A stretch of DNA of 7,450 nt. Origin: Candidatus Micrarchaeia archaeon (GTDB taxonomy: Archaea > Micrarchaeota > Micrarchaeia > Anstonellales > Bilamarchaeaceae). The stretch covers positions 1 to 7,450 of the forward strand of contig JBAZLI010000049.1 of NCBI GenBank assembly GCA_041650355.1, written 5' to 3'. The position numbers and the translations under genes are program-made. Positions 1 to 5,691 of this stretch are shown piece by piece; within the stretch, counting starts at the first letter, position 1, and the number at the start of each line of letters is the position of its first letter. The notes under the pieces are model-generated. The model saw only the letters and a list, made by a program, of their open reading frames with translations, did no database searches and was not told where the DNA came from.

Positions 1-150
1 TATGTCTTCGTCCCTGGATTCGAGCGAGGATTTCACGCTGAACCAGTAGCTCAGGAGCGATATGAACGTTATTATGAATATCGTGGATGCGATTATCGCG
101 TCGAAGCTGAAATACTGGCCCTTCTTCCGGCGCTTTTGTAGGTTCATCAT
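1..150 (-). CDS. Pilin-like protein with KGQ leader, partial (3' end outside window)
   Basis: Fifth gene of the pilin-like operon; only the first 50 codons are in the window and the frame is open to base 1. It begins MMNLQKRRKKGQYFSFDA, followed by a hydrophobic stretch (about residues 18-37) and then a polar, charged segment, i.e. a basic leader, a KGQ and a single helix as in archaeal class III (type IV pilin-like) signal sequences. By family knowledge a prepilin peptidase (EppA/FlaK type) would cut between G11 and Q12. The usual Glu five residues into the mature protein is missing; an Asp sits at +6 (QYFSFD). Its ATG overlaps the upstream stop codon by four bases (ATGA), and a GGGAT site lies 4 bases upstream, so it is translationally coupled. 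A second ATG at 147 is possible. The mature domain is not visible, so its role within the cluster is inferred. Confidence 0.8.
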   Translation of the reverse strand, partial: MMNLQKRRKKGQYFSFDAIIASTIFIITFISLLSYWFSVKSSLESRDEDI

Positions 151-629
151 GTGCATCCCTGCGAGAGAAGTATTCTGCTTCCGTCGTTGTAGAACGTGAG
201 CGTGCCCCTGTCAGGGGTGATGGTGAGCACCCTGCTCCCTGTGGAAGAGACGCGCTCGCTTATGCAAGCCGAATCCGAGCCCACTACGTCCATCGCGCCT
301 ATCGGGTAGGCGTAGGTGGCGTTGGTGCTGCTCCAGGTTATGTAGACGAATCCGCCCTTGCCTGTTGTTGAAGGCTGGAAGTAAATGCTGTACGGCTTCC
401 CGAGTATGTCTTTCCCGAACTTCATGGTGTACCTGAAGCCCGCCTGGCCGGCCATGGCGGTGTTCGTTGCCGAGGAGAAGCTTTCGCCGAACCATTTCAC
501 GTAAGAGGACTCCTTGTTGGATATGTCGGCGCTCTGCACGAAAACCACCGCGAAATATGCCGCTAGAACCACCACTAGGAACACTGCGGAATAAAGGAAG
601 AACTCGAGCGCGACCTGCCCTTTTCTCAT
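147..629 (-). CDS. Class III signal peptide pilin-like protein (160 aa)
   Basis: A small exported pilin-like protein. The N-terminus MRKGQVALEFFLYS matches the archaeal class III signal peptide: basic leader, predicted cleavage after G4, Q at +1 and E at +5, then a hydrophobic helix to about residue 32. The rest (about 128 residues) is polar, rich in Ser, Thr, Tyr and Gly, as in surface beta-domains. Two Cys, C122 and C159, near the C-terminus could form a disulfide closing a C-terminal loop, as the D-region disulfide does in bacterial type IV pilins; that parallel is inference. One N-glycosylation sequon (NAT, 103-105) is present. The start overlaps the upstream stop by four bases (ATGA) and has a strong GGTGAT site. 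Probably a major or minor subunit of the filament built by this operon. The pilin-type leader is clear; the exact subunit role is unknown. Confidence 0.88.
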   Translation of the reverse strand: MRKGQVALEFFLYSAVFLVVVLAAYFAVVFVQSADISNKESSYVKWFGESFSSATNTAMAGQAGFRYTMKFGKDILGKPYSIYFQPSTTGKGGFVYITWSSTNATYAYPIGAMDVVGSDSACISERVSSTGSRVLTITPDRGTLTFYNDGSRILLSQGCT

Positions 630-1024
630 TGAATCACCACTACGCCGTGCTCCATCTTCACGTCCATCTTGGTAAGCCCGCTCCTGGAGAGCGAGAAGGA
701 ACTCGCGTTCGCGAGTATCGGGTGGGATATCTCGTAAACTCCGCTCTGGGTGGAAAGGTAAATCACAACCGAACTGCCGGAGATGTTGAGGCTTTTCGTG
801 TTCGAGGGAAGCTGCACCAGGATGGTCCGCGTGGAGCCGTCGCCCTGGAGGTAAACCTCGTTCACTGTGTCCGCTATCTGCTGCACGGTGGTGCGGGCGT
901 GGAAAACCGAGAGGTCTTCGAGGCGCAGGCCTGAAGCGGAAAGCACCAGGAGCACCATGGGCACAGTGAATATGAGGAGCGTGGAAACGGTCACGAGAGT
1001 TTCGAGCGCGGATTGTCCTTTCAT
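626..1024 (-). CDS. Class III signal peptide pilin-like protein (132 aa)
   Basis: Third gene of the pilin-like operon. It starts MKGQSALETLV, a minimal class III leader: cleavage is predicted after G3, with Q4 as +1 and E8 as +5. A hydrophobic helix follows to about residue 32. The segment after the helix (about 40-62) is predicted helical (LEDLSVFHARTTVQQIADTV), followed by strand-like stretches (TILVQLP, SVVIYLS), an arrangement like the stalk and globular part of archaeal pilins and FlaF/FlaG-like proteins. It has no Cys. Sequons NIS and NAS are present. The ATG at 1024 shares one base with the stop of the upstream gene and has GGGGTG six bases upstream; a 40-residue upstream extension would lie entirely within the upstream gene and would bury the leader, so it is rejected. 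It is one of the two most canonical pilins here. Confidence 0.88.
   Translation of the reverse strand: MKGQSALETLVTVSTLLIFTVPMVLLVLSASGLRLEDLSVFHARTTVQQIADTVNEVYLQGDGSTRTILVQLPSNTKSLNISGSSVVIYLSTQSGVYEISHPILANASSFSLSRSGLTKMDVKMEHGVVVIQ
633..638 (-). promoter_or_regulatory. Shine-Dalgarno site GGTGAT
   Basis: GGTGAT lies three bases upstream of the ATG at 629 and matches six bases of the usual archaeal 16S 3'-end complement (GGTGATC). It lies inside the end of the upstream gene, so internal genes of the operon depend on ribosome binding or coupling rather than on their own promoters. Confidence 0.6.
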
Positions 1025-2580
1025 CAGTCGCACCCCGCTTTTCCGTACGTGCAGGCTATGCCTTGCGTTTCGTACAGCTCTATGGACTCTCTGGATAGGG
1101 TGAAATGCCCGAGCGGAGCGTTGCTGCCCACTTCTGCAGAGCACATGCCGAAGGTCTTGCAGCCTGGCATCCCCCTTATTTTGCTATTATCATCGAGCAC
1201 GCTTTTGAAGAACTCGAAATCCACCCTGCTGTACCTGTCATATATCGGAAGGTCGCTGCCTCCTGCCCATGTGCCCACGAGGAAAGTTTCGAGGCCGTTC
1301 GGGCTTGTCTCGGTGAGCGCGTATCTGGTGAGCCGCTGCGGGTAGGAGGGCGAGCGGTCGGTGTTTATGAAGTAGGTGCACATGGTCGCGTCGCGCAAAT
1401 CCTCTATGTCGTAAACTTCCGCGACTCCGTTCTTGCGCACCGGCTCGGCAAGCACGTCGTTCACAGTGCGGTTCGCTATCAGCAATGCGTGGGGGGTGCC
1501 GTTGTATTCTGTATAATGGTTCATGTCGAAGTCCTTTATCACCACGAACGGCCGGTCAGTGTAGGTTATGTCCCTGAAGGAAGCCTTGCAGTCGCCGTTG
1601 GATTCCTTGGTGTACGTGAGCGCTATGAACGTGTCGGTTTCGTCTTTGGGGCAGCCCTCTGTCTGGCCTCCTGTGCCTGGCTCAGTTGTGAGTATGTAGG
1701 CCCCGAACAGCTCGCGGTCAGGAAGCGGGAAAACATCATTGTAGCTGCCCACGAGGATGTAGGTTCCGCGCTGGCCCGTGGGTATCGAGGGAGCGCCCTG
1801 CACGTCCACCATCGGGCCGTAGAAGAAGCCCTGCCCCTGGGTCTCTTCGTCCCTGAGAACCGGCTTGAGGTCCGAAGGCTCGTAATCAGGACTGTAATAT
1901 ATCTGGCGCTCTACTCCGCGCGCAGGGTCAAGGCCGGCTATGTGGAGCCTTTTGCTCTCCCTTTTTATCATCGGGTCCGGGAAGCCGGTCACTTCGAACG
2001 TCCTGCGCAGGCTGAACTTGCGGGTTATCGAAATCGTGGAAAGGGAATCCTCCACCGTGAGGTCCAATGTGAGCGAGCCCGTGAACTTCACCGGGTCAAC
2101 CTGCTCCAAGTCCTCGTCTGAAATCCTGAAGCTTGTAACGTGCAGGCCGGCAGGCGCGAGCGTTGCGTTCAGGTTCCTGAGAAATGCATCAAAAGTGTAC
2201 GTGTCTGCTTCGCTTCCCGAGTAAGCTAGTGGCGCGCCCTCGAAATCAGAGGAGTTGCCGTGCTCCACGAGGCTTATGAACGCCCTGCGGAGATAGTGCA
2301 CCTCGTCGCTGGAGTCGTATTTCAGCGTGTGCGCCTGGTCCGAGGCATGGTCGTTTATCTTGAAAAGGGCGTAATAGCCAGCGCCGTCGAAGAAGTCCGA
2401 GAATTTCTCCTGGCTGAGCTGGTAGACTATGCCTTCTATGCTGGCCGCGCGGAATCTCTCCGAGGACGTGCGCTCCGCGACTTCGGACGCGTTTATCCAC
2501 GCAGTGAGGTAGACGAAGATGTAGAGTATGAGTATGAATGAGATGAGAACGAAGAAGAAACCGCGGGATTTTCGAGCCAT
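1024..2580 (-). CDS. Large pilin-like surface protein (518 aa)
   Basis: Largest gene of the operon. MARKSRGFFFVLISF starts a short basic leader and one hydrophobic helix (about residues 8-28), then almost 490 residues expected outside the cell. There is no KGQ, so processing by a class III peptidase is uncertain; it may stay as a membrane-anchored protein. The ectodomain starts with a likely helical stalk (about 30-65), followed by mixed beta-rich sequence with the phrase EVTGFPDPMIKR near the middle. It has seven Cys, five of them in the last ~120 residues (including CKTFGMC and CTYGKAGC), and at least five sequons (NAS, NSS, NAT, NGT, NRT). A much larger member among small pilins recalls GspK or PilX/PilY-like tip components; this is analogy, not homology I can show. 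GGTGA lies 4 bases before the ATG at 2580; an adjacent ATG at 2583 is the alternative. I do not recognise a family. Confidence 0.82.
   Translation of the reverse strand: MARKSRGFFFVLISFILILYIFVYLTAWINASEVAERTSSERFRAASIEGIVYQLSQEKFSDFFDGAGYYALFKINDHASDQAHTLKYDSSDEVHYLRRAFISLVEHGNSSDFEGAPLAYSGSEADTYTFDAFLRNLNATLAPAGLHVTSFRISDEDLEQVDPVKFTGSLTLDLTVEDSLSTISITRKFSLRRTFEVTGFPDPMIKRESKRLHIAGLDPARGVERQIYYSPDYEPSDLKPVLRDEETQGQGFFYGPMVDVQGAPSIPTGQRGTYILVGSYNDVFPLPDRELFGAYILTTEPGTGGQTEGCPKDETDTFIALTYTKESNGDCKASFRDITYTDRPFVVIKDFDMNHYTEYNGTPHALLIANRTVNDVLAEPVRKNGVAEVYDIEDLRDATMCTYFINTDRSPSYPQRLTRYALTETSPNGLETFLVGTWAGGSDLPIYDRYSRVDFEFFKSVLDDNSKIRGMPGCKTFGMCSAEVGSNAPLGHFTLSRESIELYETQGIACTYGKAGCD
1031..1036 (-). 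promoter_or_regulatory. Shine-Dalgarno-like site GGGGTG
   Basis: GGGGTG ends six bases before the ATG at 1024. It supports that ATG, which places the KGQ leader at the extreme N-terminus, over the upstream in-frame ATG at 1144. Confidence 0.5.
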
Positions 2581-2584
2581 CATT

Positions 2585-2590
2585 TCACCT
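2585..2590 (-). promoter_or_regulatory. Shine-Dalgarno site AGGTGA overlapping stop codon
   Basis: AGGTGA contains the TGA stop of the upstream gene and ends four bases before the ATG at 2580 (one base before the ATG at 2583). The spacing favours 2580 as the start of the 518-residue protein and suggests stop-start coupling. Confidence 0.55.
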
Positions 2591-3181
2591 GTAAACCAGC
2601 AGCCGCACCAGGCCAAGCTCGGCGGTGCCCGTGTCGTAATTGGATACCGGGGGCTTGCACAGGTCCTGGCACGGATGCCCGTGGCAGGTTATATAGCAGT
2701 GGGTGTTGCTGTAATCCCTTTCGGTAACGTAGCCGAAGTAGATGGAGTTGGATGAGACCTGGAGTTTGTGGTACAATTTGTTGTGCGGGTCTTCGGCCGC
2801 GCTGTAATCGGCGGTGTCGTAGATTTTCGAGCAGGTCGCTGAAGCACCTCCTGGCTCAGGGTCGCATATCTCAAGCCGGTAGCCGTACTGCACCGGGATG
2901 AGCGCGCCCACGTGCCGCCGCACCACCGCAGGGTCGCTGCTGTGCGCTATCACGTAATCCAGCAGGGATGCGTCCAGCGGCTCGTCTTCAAGGCCCGCGA
3001 CGCGATTGGCCTGCGCGACCGTGAGGGAAAGCAGGGTGTCCCTTGCGAAATAATTGGCTTGCATGAGCGCGCCGTAATAGCTGGATGGGACTGCGGCGAG
3101 GAAAATGAGGGCGTGGAGCGCTACCAATATGAGCGAAAACGCCACGAACGCGTCTAACGAGAATATGAATGCCCTTGCCAT
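2585..3181 (-). CDS. First gene of pilin-like operon, FxLDA-type N-terminus (198 aa)
   Basis: The protein begins MARAFIFSLDAFVAF, with a hydrophobic helix to about residue 29 and an ectodomain of about 170 residues. It lacks KGQ, but an acidic residue (D10) at the start of the helix mimics the conserved Glu of pilins, and the same F-[ST]-x-D-A pattern recurs in the fifth gene (FSFDA). After the helix comes a likely amphipathic segment (about 35-60). Two Cys clusters follow: CDPEPGGASATC, and CYITCHGHPCQDLC (CX3CX4CX3C with two His), suited to disulfides or possibly a metal. The start at 3181 is set by a TATA box centred 26 bases upstream; the longer frame from 3223 would begin upstream of that promoter. 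It leads the operon, so it may be an assembly initiator or core minor pilin. I do not recognise a named family. Confidence 0.85.
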   Translation of the reverse strand: MARAFIFSLDAFVAFSLILVALHALIFLAAVPSSYYGALMQANYFARDTLLSLTVAQANRVAGLEDEPLDASLLDYVIAHSSDPAVVRRHVGALIPVQYGYRLEICDPEPGGASATCSKIYDTADYSAAEDPHNKLYHKLQVSSNSIYFGYVTERDYSNTHCYITCHGHPCQDLCKPPVSNYDTGTAELGLVRLLVYR

Positions 3182-3203
3182 CGTTTGAATTATGCAACGA
3201 ACG

Positions 3204-3211
3204 TTTAAAAA
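3204..3211 (-). promoter_or_regulatory. TATA box of the pilin-like operon
   Basis: TTTTTAAA on the minus strand is centred about 26 bases upstream of the ATG at 3181, the distance expected between an archaeal TATA box and the transcription start. The mRNA is therefore predicted to be leaderless or nearly so, starting at the ATG. The box lies in the 55-base gap after the stop at 3237, so the pilin-like genes form a transcription unit separate from sppA. Confidence 0.65.
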
Positions 3212-3236
3212 CCTGATTTCCACGCGCGCCCAGGTC

Positions 3237-3665
3237 CTAAGACGGGGCTGAGGCGGAGGTGCAGTTCTCGTACGCAGTGCCGCAGGAGTTGCATGTCGCG
3301 TATCCCATCTCGCAGGAGTTCACCGAGCACGCGCCTTTCTGCCCCGGTGCGCAAATCCTTTGGGTGACGCACTCGGTCCACTTTCCTTCAACGCACAGCT
3401 TCCTGCCTTCGCAGCCCAGGGTGTTGGTGCAGTTGAGGCGCAGGCCAGGCGTGCATCCGTCCTGGGTTGTGTTTATTGGGGAAATTGCGCTGCCAGGGGC
3501 TTTTTCTTCCAGGATAAATACATGGGCCAGCATGGCCAGGACGAAAACGAGCACGAGGACGAAGAGAATTGCGAGAACCGGCCTTTCATCCGGGCTTTTG
3601 GATTTCGTTCCGCGGCTGAATCCGACATTTTTTGCTTTCCTCTCGCGGCCGGCTCTGCTATTCAT
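3237..3665 (-). CDS. Membrane-anchored protein with two Cys-rich repeats (142 aa)
   Basis: The layout is a basic, polar N-terminal tail of about 29 residues, one transmembrane helix (about 30-52), a short linker and a Cys-rich tail with 11 Cys. By the positive-inside rule the tail is outside. Two tandem repeats are visible: C71TPG with Cys at 79, 85, 91 and 99, and C105APG with Cys at 113, 118, 125, 128 and 135. Both follow C-x-PG, then C, then CE, then C and a final C preceded by an aromatic (W96, Y132). This resembles Cys-rich repeats of the CxPGxxxxC...GCxGxxxCxxGxWxxC type in secreted prokaryotic proteins. The ATG overlaps the end of sppA by eight bases, so the two are co-expressed and perhaps work together; a role as partner or substrate of the peptidase is inference. 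No enzymatic motif is seen. Confidence 0.8.
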   Translation of the reverse strand: MNSRAGRERKAKNVGFSRGTKSKSPDERPVLAILFVLVLVFVLAMLAHVFILEEKAPGSAISPINTTQDGCTPGLRLNCTNTLGCEGRKLCVEGKWTECVTQRICAPGQKGACSVNSCEMGYATCNSCGTAYENCTSASAPS

Positions 3666-4587
3666 AGCGGATGCTTACCTTCTTCTGGGCTTCCCCGAAT
3701 ACGAGCCCTCTGAGGAGCGAATTCATGCCGAAAAGGCCCTGGCTTCCGGAAGACGGGCTCACTACGCACAAGCGGGGTTCAGAGTCCGTGATGTTGCCCA
3801 GCTGAGCGGCCTGCATTATCGCGTCCTCTTTGCTTCCTAGCGCATCTACGAGCCCTATTTCCTTGGCTTGTTTTCCGCTCACCACCCGCCCGTCAAGTAT
3901 CTCCTCGAATTTCTGCATATTGAGGCGGGAGCCGCGATTCTGCACGACCACGGAGCGGAAGTCCTGGAAAATCTCGTCCACCAGGGACTGCAGGATGGCG
4001 CGCTCTTTCTGGGTGAGCGGCCTGCTCGGGGTGCCCATGTCCTTGCTCTCCCCGCTTATCACATCGGTCATGTTGTACCCTATCTTCTCAAAAAGGCCTG
4101 AGAGGTCGGCAAGGGTCATTATCACACCTATACTGCCGGTGAGCGCGCTCGGCTCGCTGATGATGTAGTCCGTGCCTGTGGAAATGTAGTATGCGCCAGA
4201 GGCCGCGCTCTCGCGGAAATAGGCCACCTTGGGCTTGTCGAGATTCTTGACCGCGCGGTAGATTTCCTGGGAGCCGACTACGCTTCCTCCGGGGGAATCA
4301 ACCACTAAAAGCACCGAGGCCACGTCGTCGCGGCTGTCCAGCTCCTCTATGGATTTCGCGATTTCCTCGCTTCCCGGGATTGAATCCGCGAAAAGGCTCT
4401 GGGGTGTGCTTCTTGAAGAAATCTCGCTGTCTATGTTCACCACTGCGACGCACTTCCCGAAAATGGGCATGGAGATTGATGAGAAGAGGAGGATGCCGAG
4501 GAAGACGAGGAAAACGAATCCGATGAGTATTATGCCCCCGTACTTGAGCCAGTTCACATTCTGCGGAGAAGTGGATTTGAATCGCAT
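3658..4587 (-). CDS. sppA: Signal peptide peptidase SppA, Ser/Lys protease
   Basis: A membrane-bound serine protease of the S49 (SppA) family, which degrades signal peptides left in the membrane and may cut other membrane proteins. From the ATG at 4587 the protein has 309 residues, matching the short single-domain SppA. It has a cytoplasmic N-terminus, a transmembrane helix (about 17-37) and an outside catalytic domain. Landmarks are VDSPGGSV (96-103), the nucleophile S130 in ESAASGAYYIS, TGSIGVI (150-156) and the general base K182 in SGESKDMGTPSRPLT. The 52-residue gap between Ser and Lys equals that in Bacillus subtilis SppA (S147/K199). An upstream in-frame GTG at 4608 is rejected since it abuts the TATA box, whose centre is 26 bases from the ATG at 4587. 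It heads an operon with the Cys-rich membrane protein and is divergent from carS. Confidence 0.95.
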   Translation of the reverse strand: MRFKSTSPQNVNWLKYGGIILIGFVFLVFLGILLFSSISMPIFGKCVAVVNIDSEISSRSTPQSLFADSIPGSEEIAKSIEELDSRDDVASVLLVVDSPGGSVVGSQEIYRAVKNLDKPKVAYFRESAASGAYYISTGTDYIISEPSALTGSIGVIMTLADLSGLFEKIGYNMTDVISGESKDMGTPSRPLTQKERAILQSLVDEIFQDFRSVVVQNRGSRLNMQKFEEILDGRVVSGKQAKEIGLVDALGSKEDAIMQAAQLGNITDSEPRLCVVSPSSGSQGLFGMNSLLRGLVFGEAQKKVSIRYE

Positions 4588-4608
4588 GAGCGGATTTCCG
4601 TAATTCAC

Positions 4609-4617
4609 TTTATAATA
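4609..4617. promoter_or_regulatory. Shared divergent TATA box for sppA and carS
   Basis: The sequence TTTATAATA on the plus strand (read as TATTATAAA on the minus strand) lies almost midway between the start codons at 4587 (minus) and 4641 (plus). Its centre is about 26 bases from the sppA ATG and about 28 from the carS ATG, the right spacing for leaderless transcription both ways. A purine-rich GGAAAAG directly upstream in the sppA direction looks like a BRE; the carS direction has a weaker candidate, so transcription may be stronger toward sppA. Confidence 0.6.
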
Positions 4618-4640
4618 CTTTTCCTACGATAGAGAATTGT

Positions 4641-5162
4641 ATGGAATTGCAGACTGCTGTTTATCTCCTGGCATTCATGATTCCGGCGTATATAGCGAAC
4701 GCTGTCCCGGTGGTGCTCGGCGGGGGAACCAAGCTGGATTTCGGGCTGGGCTTTCCGGACGGAAGGAGGATTTTCGGGGACGGGAAGACAGTGCGCGGGT
4801 TCCTGGCAGGGGTTTTCGGCGGAATAGCGGCGGGGGGGATACTGAGCATGCTCTACGTGGTGCCTTTCTTCCCTTCCGCGGGCGTGCAGTTCACCGGCTT
4901 CGCGCTCATGAGCTTCGGGACCATGGTCGGGGACGCGCTAGGGAGCTTCCTCAAGAGGAGGTTCGGCATCGAACCAGGGAAGCCGTTCATACTGGACCAG
5001 CTCATGTTCCTCGTGGTGGCGCTCATGCTGGTGCAGCCGTATGTCTCTCCCGCTGTCTACGGATGGGACGCGCTCCTGTTCCTATTTATTACTACTTATG
5101 TGCTGCACGTGGGGAGCAATTTCGTTGCGAACCGGCTCGGGTGGAAAAAGGTTCCTTGGTAA
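4641..5162 (+). CDS. carS: CDP-archaeol synthase CarS
   Basis: An integral membrane CTP:2,3-di-O-geranylgeranyl-sn-glycerol-1-phosphate cytidylyltransferase. It activates the archaeal ether-lipid precursor DGGGP with CTP to give CDP-archaeol, the branch point for polar head-group attachment. At 173 residues it has the usual length of the family (DUF46/CarS). Diagnostic stretches are the IPAYIANAVPVVLGGG start (14-29), the nearly invariant DGRRIFGDGKTVRG (40-53), the MVGDALGSFLKRR loop (95-107), and a C-terminal LHVGSNFVANRLGWKKVPW. About five hydrophobic segments are visible, in line with the five-helix CarS fold. The ATG at 4641 follows the TATA box at 4609-4617. The gene appears monocistronic: the next gene has its own promoter. 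Its presence is the strongest sign of an archaeal genome. Confidence 0.96.
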   Translation: MELQTAVYLLAFMIPAYIANAVPVVLGGGTKLDFGLGFPDGRRIFGDGKTVRGFLAGVFGGIAAGGILSMLYVVPFFPSAGVQFTGFALMSFGTMVGDALGSFLKRRFGIEPGKPFILDQLMFLVVALMLVQPYVSPAVYGWDALLFLFITTYVLHVGSNFVANRLGWKKVPW

Positions 5163-5205
5163 GCGAAACTTCCACGGCCTGATGGCATTTGCCCAGAGCA
5201 AAAAC

Positions 5206-5213
5206 AATTAAAG
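5206..5213 (+). promoter_or_regulatory. TATA box of the Cys-rich lipoprotein gene
   Basis: AATTAAAG is centred about 26 bases before the ATG at 5235, with an A-rich BRE-like GCAAAAAC directly upstream. This picks the ATG at 5235 over the in-frame GTG at 5226 and predicts a leaderless mRNA. Confidence 0.55.
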
Positions 5214-5234
5214 CGTGCGCGCTGAGTGCACCCC

Positions 5235-5669
5235 ATGGCAAAAAATATTTTCATTCACGCGCTGATTTTCGGGACGCTTGCGCTCATCGCGGGCTGCTGC
5301 GGCTCAACGAGTTCATCCTCGTGCTCCCTCGGGACTTACGGGGAAGCGTGCACGCAATTCTGCGACAGGAGCGCAGGCACGCAATTTGATTCGGGCCCGA
5401 ACTGCTTCTCGGAATGCACGGATTTGGTGAGGCAGCAGGGGCTCGGGGACGCGACCACGTGCTGCACGGAAACTATAAATCAGGGATGCCAGCGCACTTG
5501 TTCGGGAAAGCTTTCGCAGGTGGTTTCGCAATACGGGAGCGTGATGGACCAGGCTGAAAAGGACGATTTTATCCAAGAATGCATAGGTGAGTGCACCGGG
5601 GCTTATCAGCAGATGGGGATTTCCCTGGACAGCTGCAACATGATCGATGCCAGCCTTGTGATAGACTGA
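5235..5669 (+). CDS. Cys-rich lipoprotein (144 aa)
   Basis: A predicted lipid-anchored surface protein. MAKN opens a hydrophobic signal that ends in a lipobox LIAGC, with C21 as the likely lipidated residue; a Ser-rich linker follows. The mature part has 13 more Cys, many in pairs: ACTQFC, NCFSEC, CC, GCQRTC and ECIGEC (several CX3C). The repeated CX3C spacing suggests helical hairpins tied by disulfides, as in CX3C or CHCH-like and other small Cys-rich folds; a metal-binding role is less likely outside the cell but not excluded. It appears monocistronic, with its own TATA box. An in-frame GTG at 5226 would add three residues and is not favoured. I do not recognise the family; the other lipoprotein of the window (6547-7056) shares the signal form, including AGCCG at the lipobox, but not the mature domain. 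Confidence 0.85.
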   Translation: MAKNIFIHALIFGTLALIAGCCGSTSSSSCSLGTYGEACTQFCDRSAGTQFDSGPNCFSECTDLVRQQGLGDATTCCTETINQGCQRTCSGKLSQVVSQYGSVMDQAEKDDFIQECIGECTGAYQQMGISLDSCNMIDASLVID

Positions 5670-5691
5670 CTAATAAGCAGGATGCGCTGGA

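Noticed and set aside
1105..2121. Long plus-strand open frame (338 codons) opposite the 518-residue gene
   Set aside because: It is antisense to a gene with coupling, Shine-Dalgarno site and membrane helix. Its translation is low in complexity, rich in Arg, Val, His and Ala with no recognisable motif, as expected for a mirror frame in GC-rich DNA.
2624..2706. Heme c binding by the CX3CH sequence in the first pilin-like protein
   Set aside because: The standard motif is CXXCH; with two further Cys in register, disulfides explain the sequence better, and no cytochrome context exists here.
3182..3223. N-terminal extension of the first pilin-like gene (ATG at 3223)
   Set aside because: The TATA box at 3204-3211 lies inside it, so a transcript from that promoter could not include the extension, and it would hide the pilin-like N-terminus.
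4588..4608. GTG start of sppA at 4608
   Set aside because: It directly abuts the TATA box; the ATG at 4587 is at the leaderless distance.
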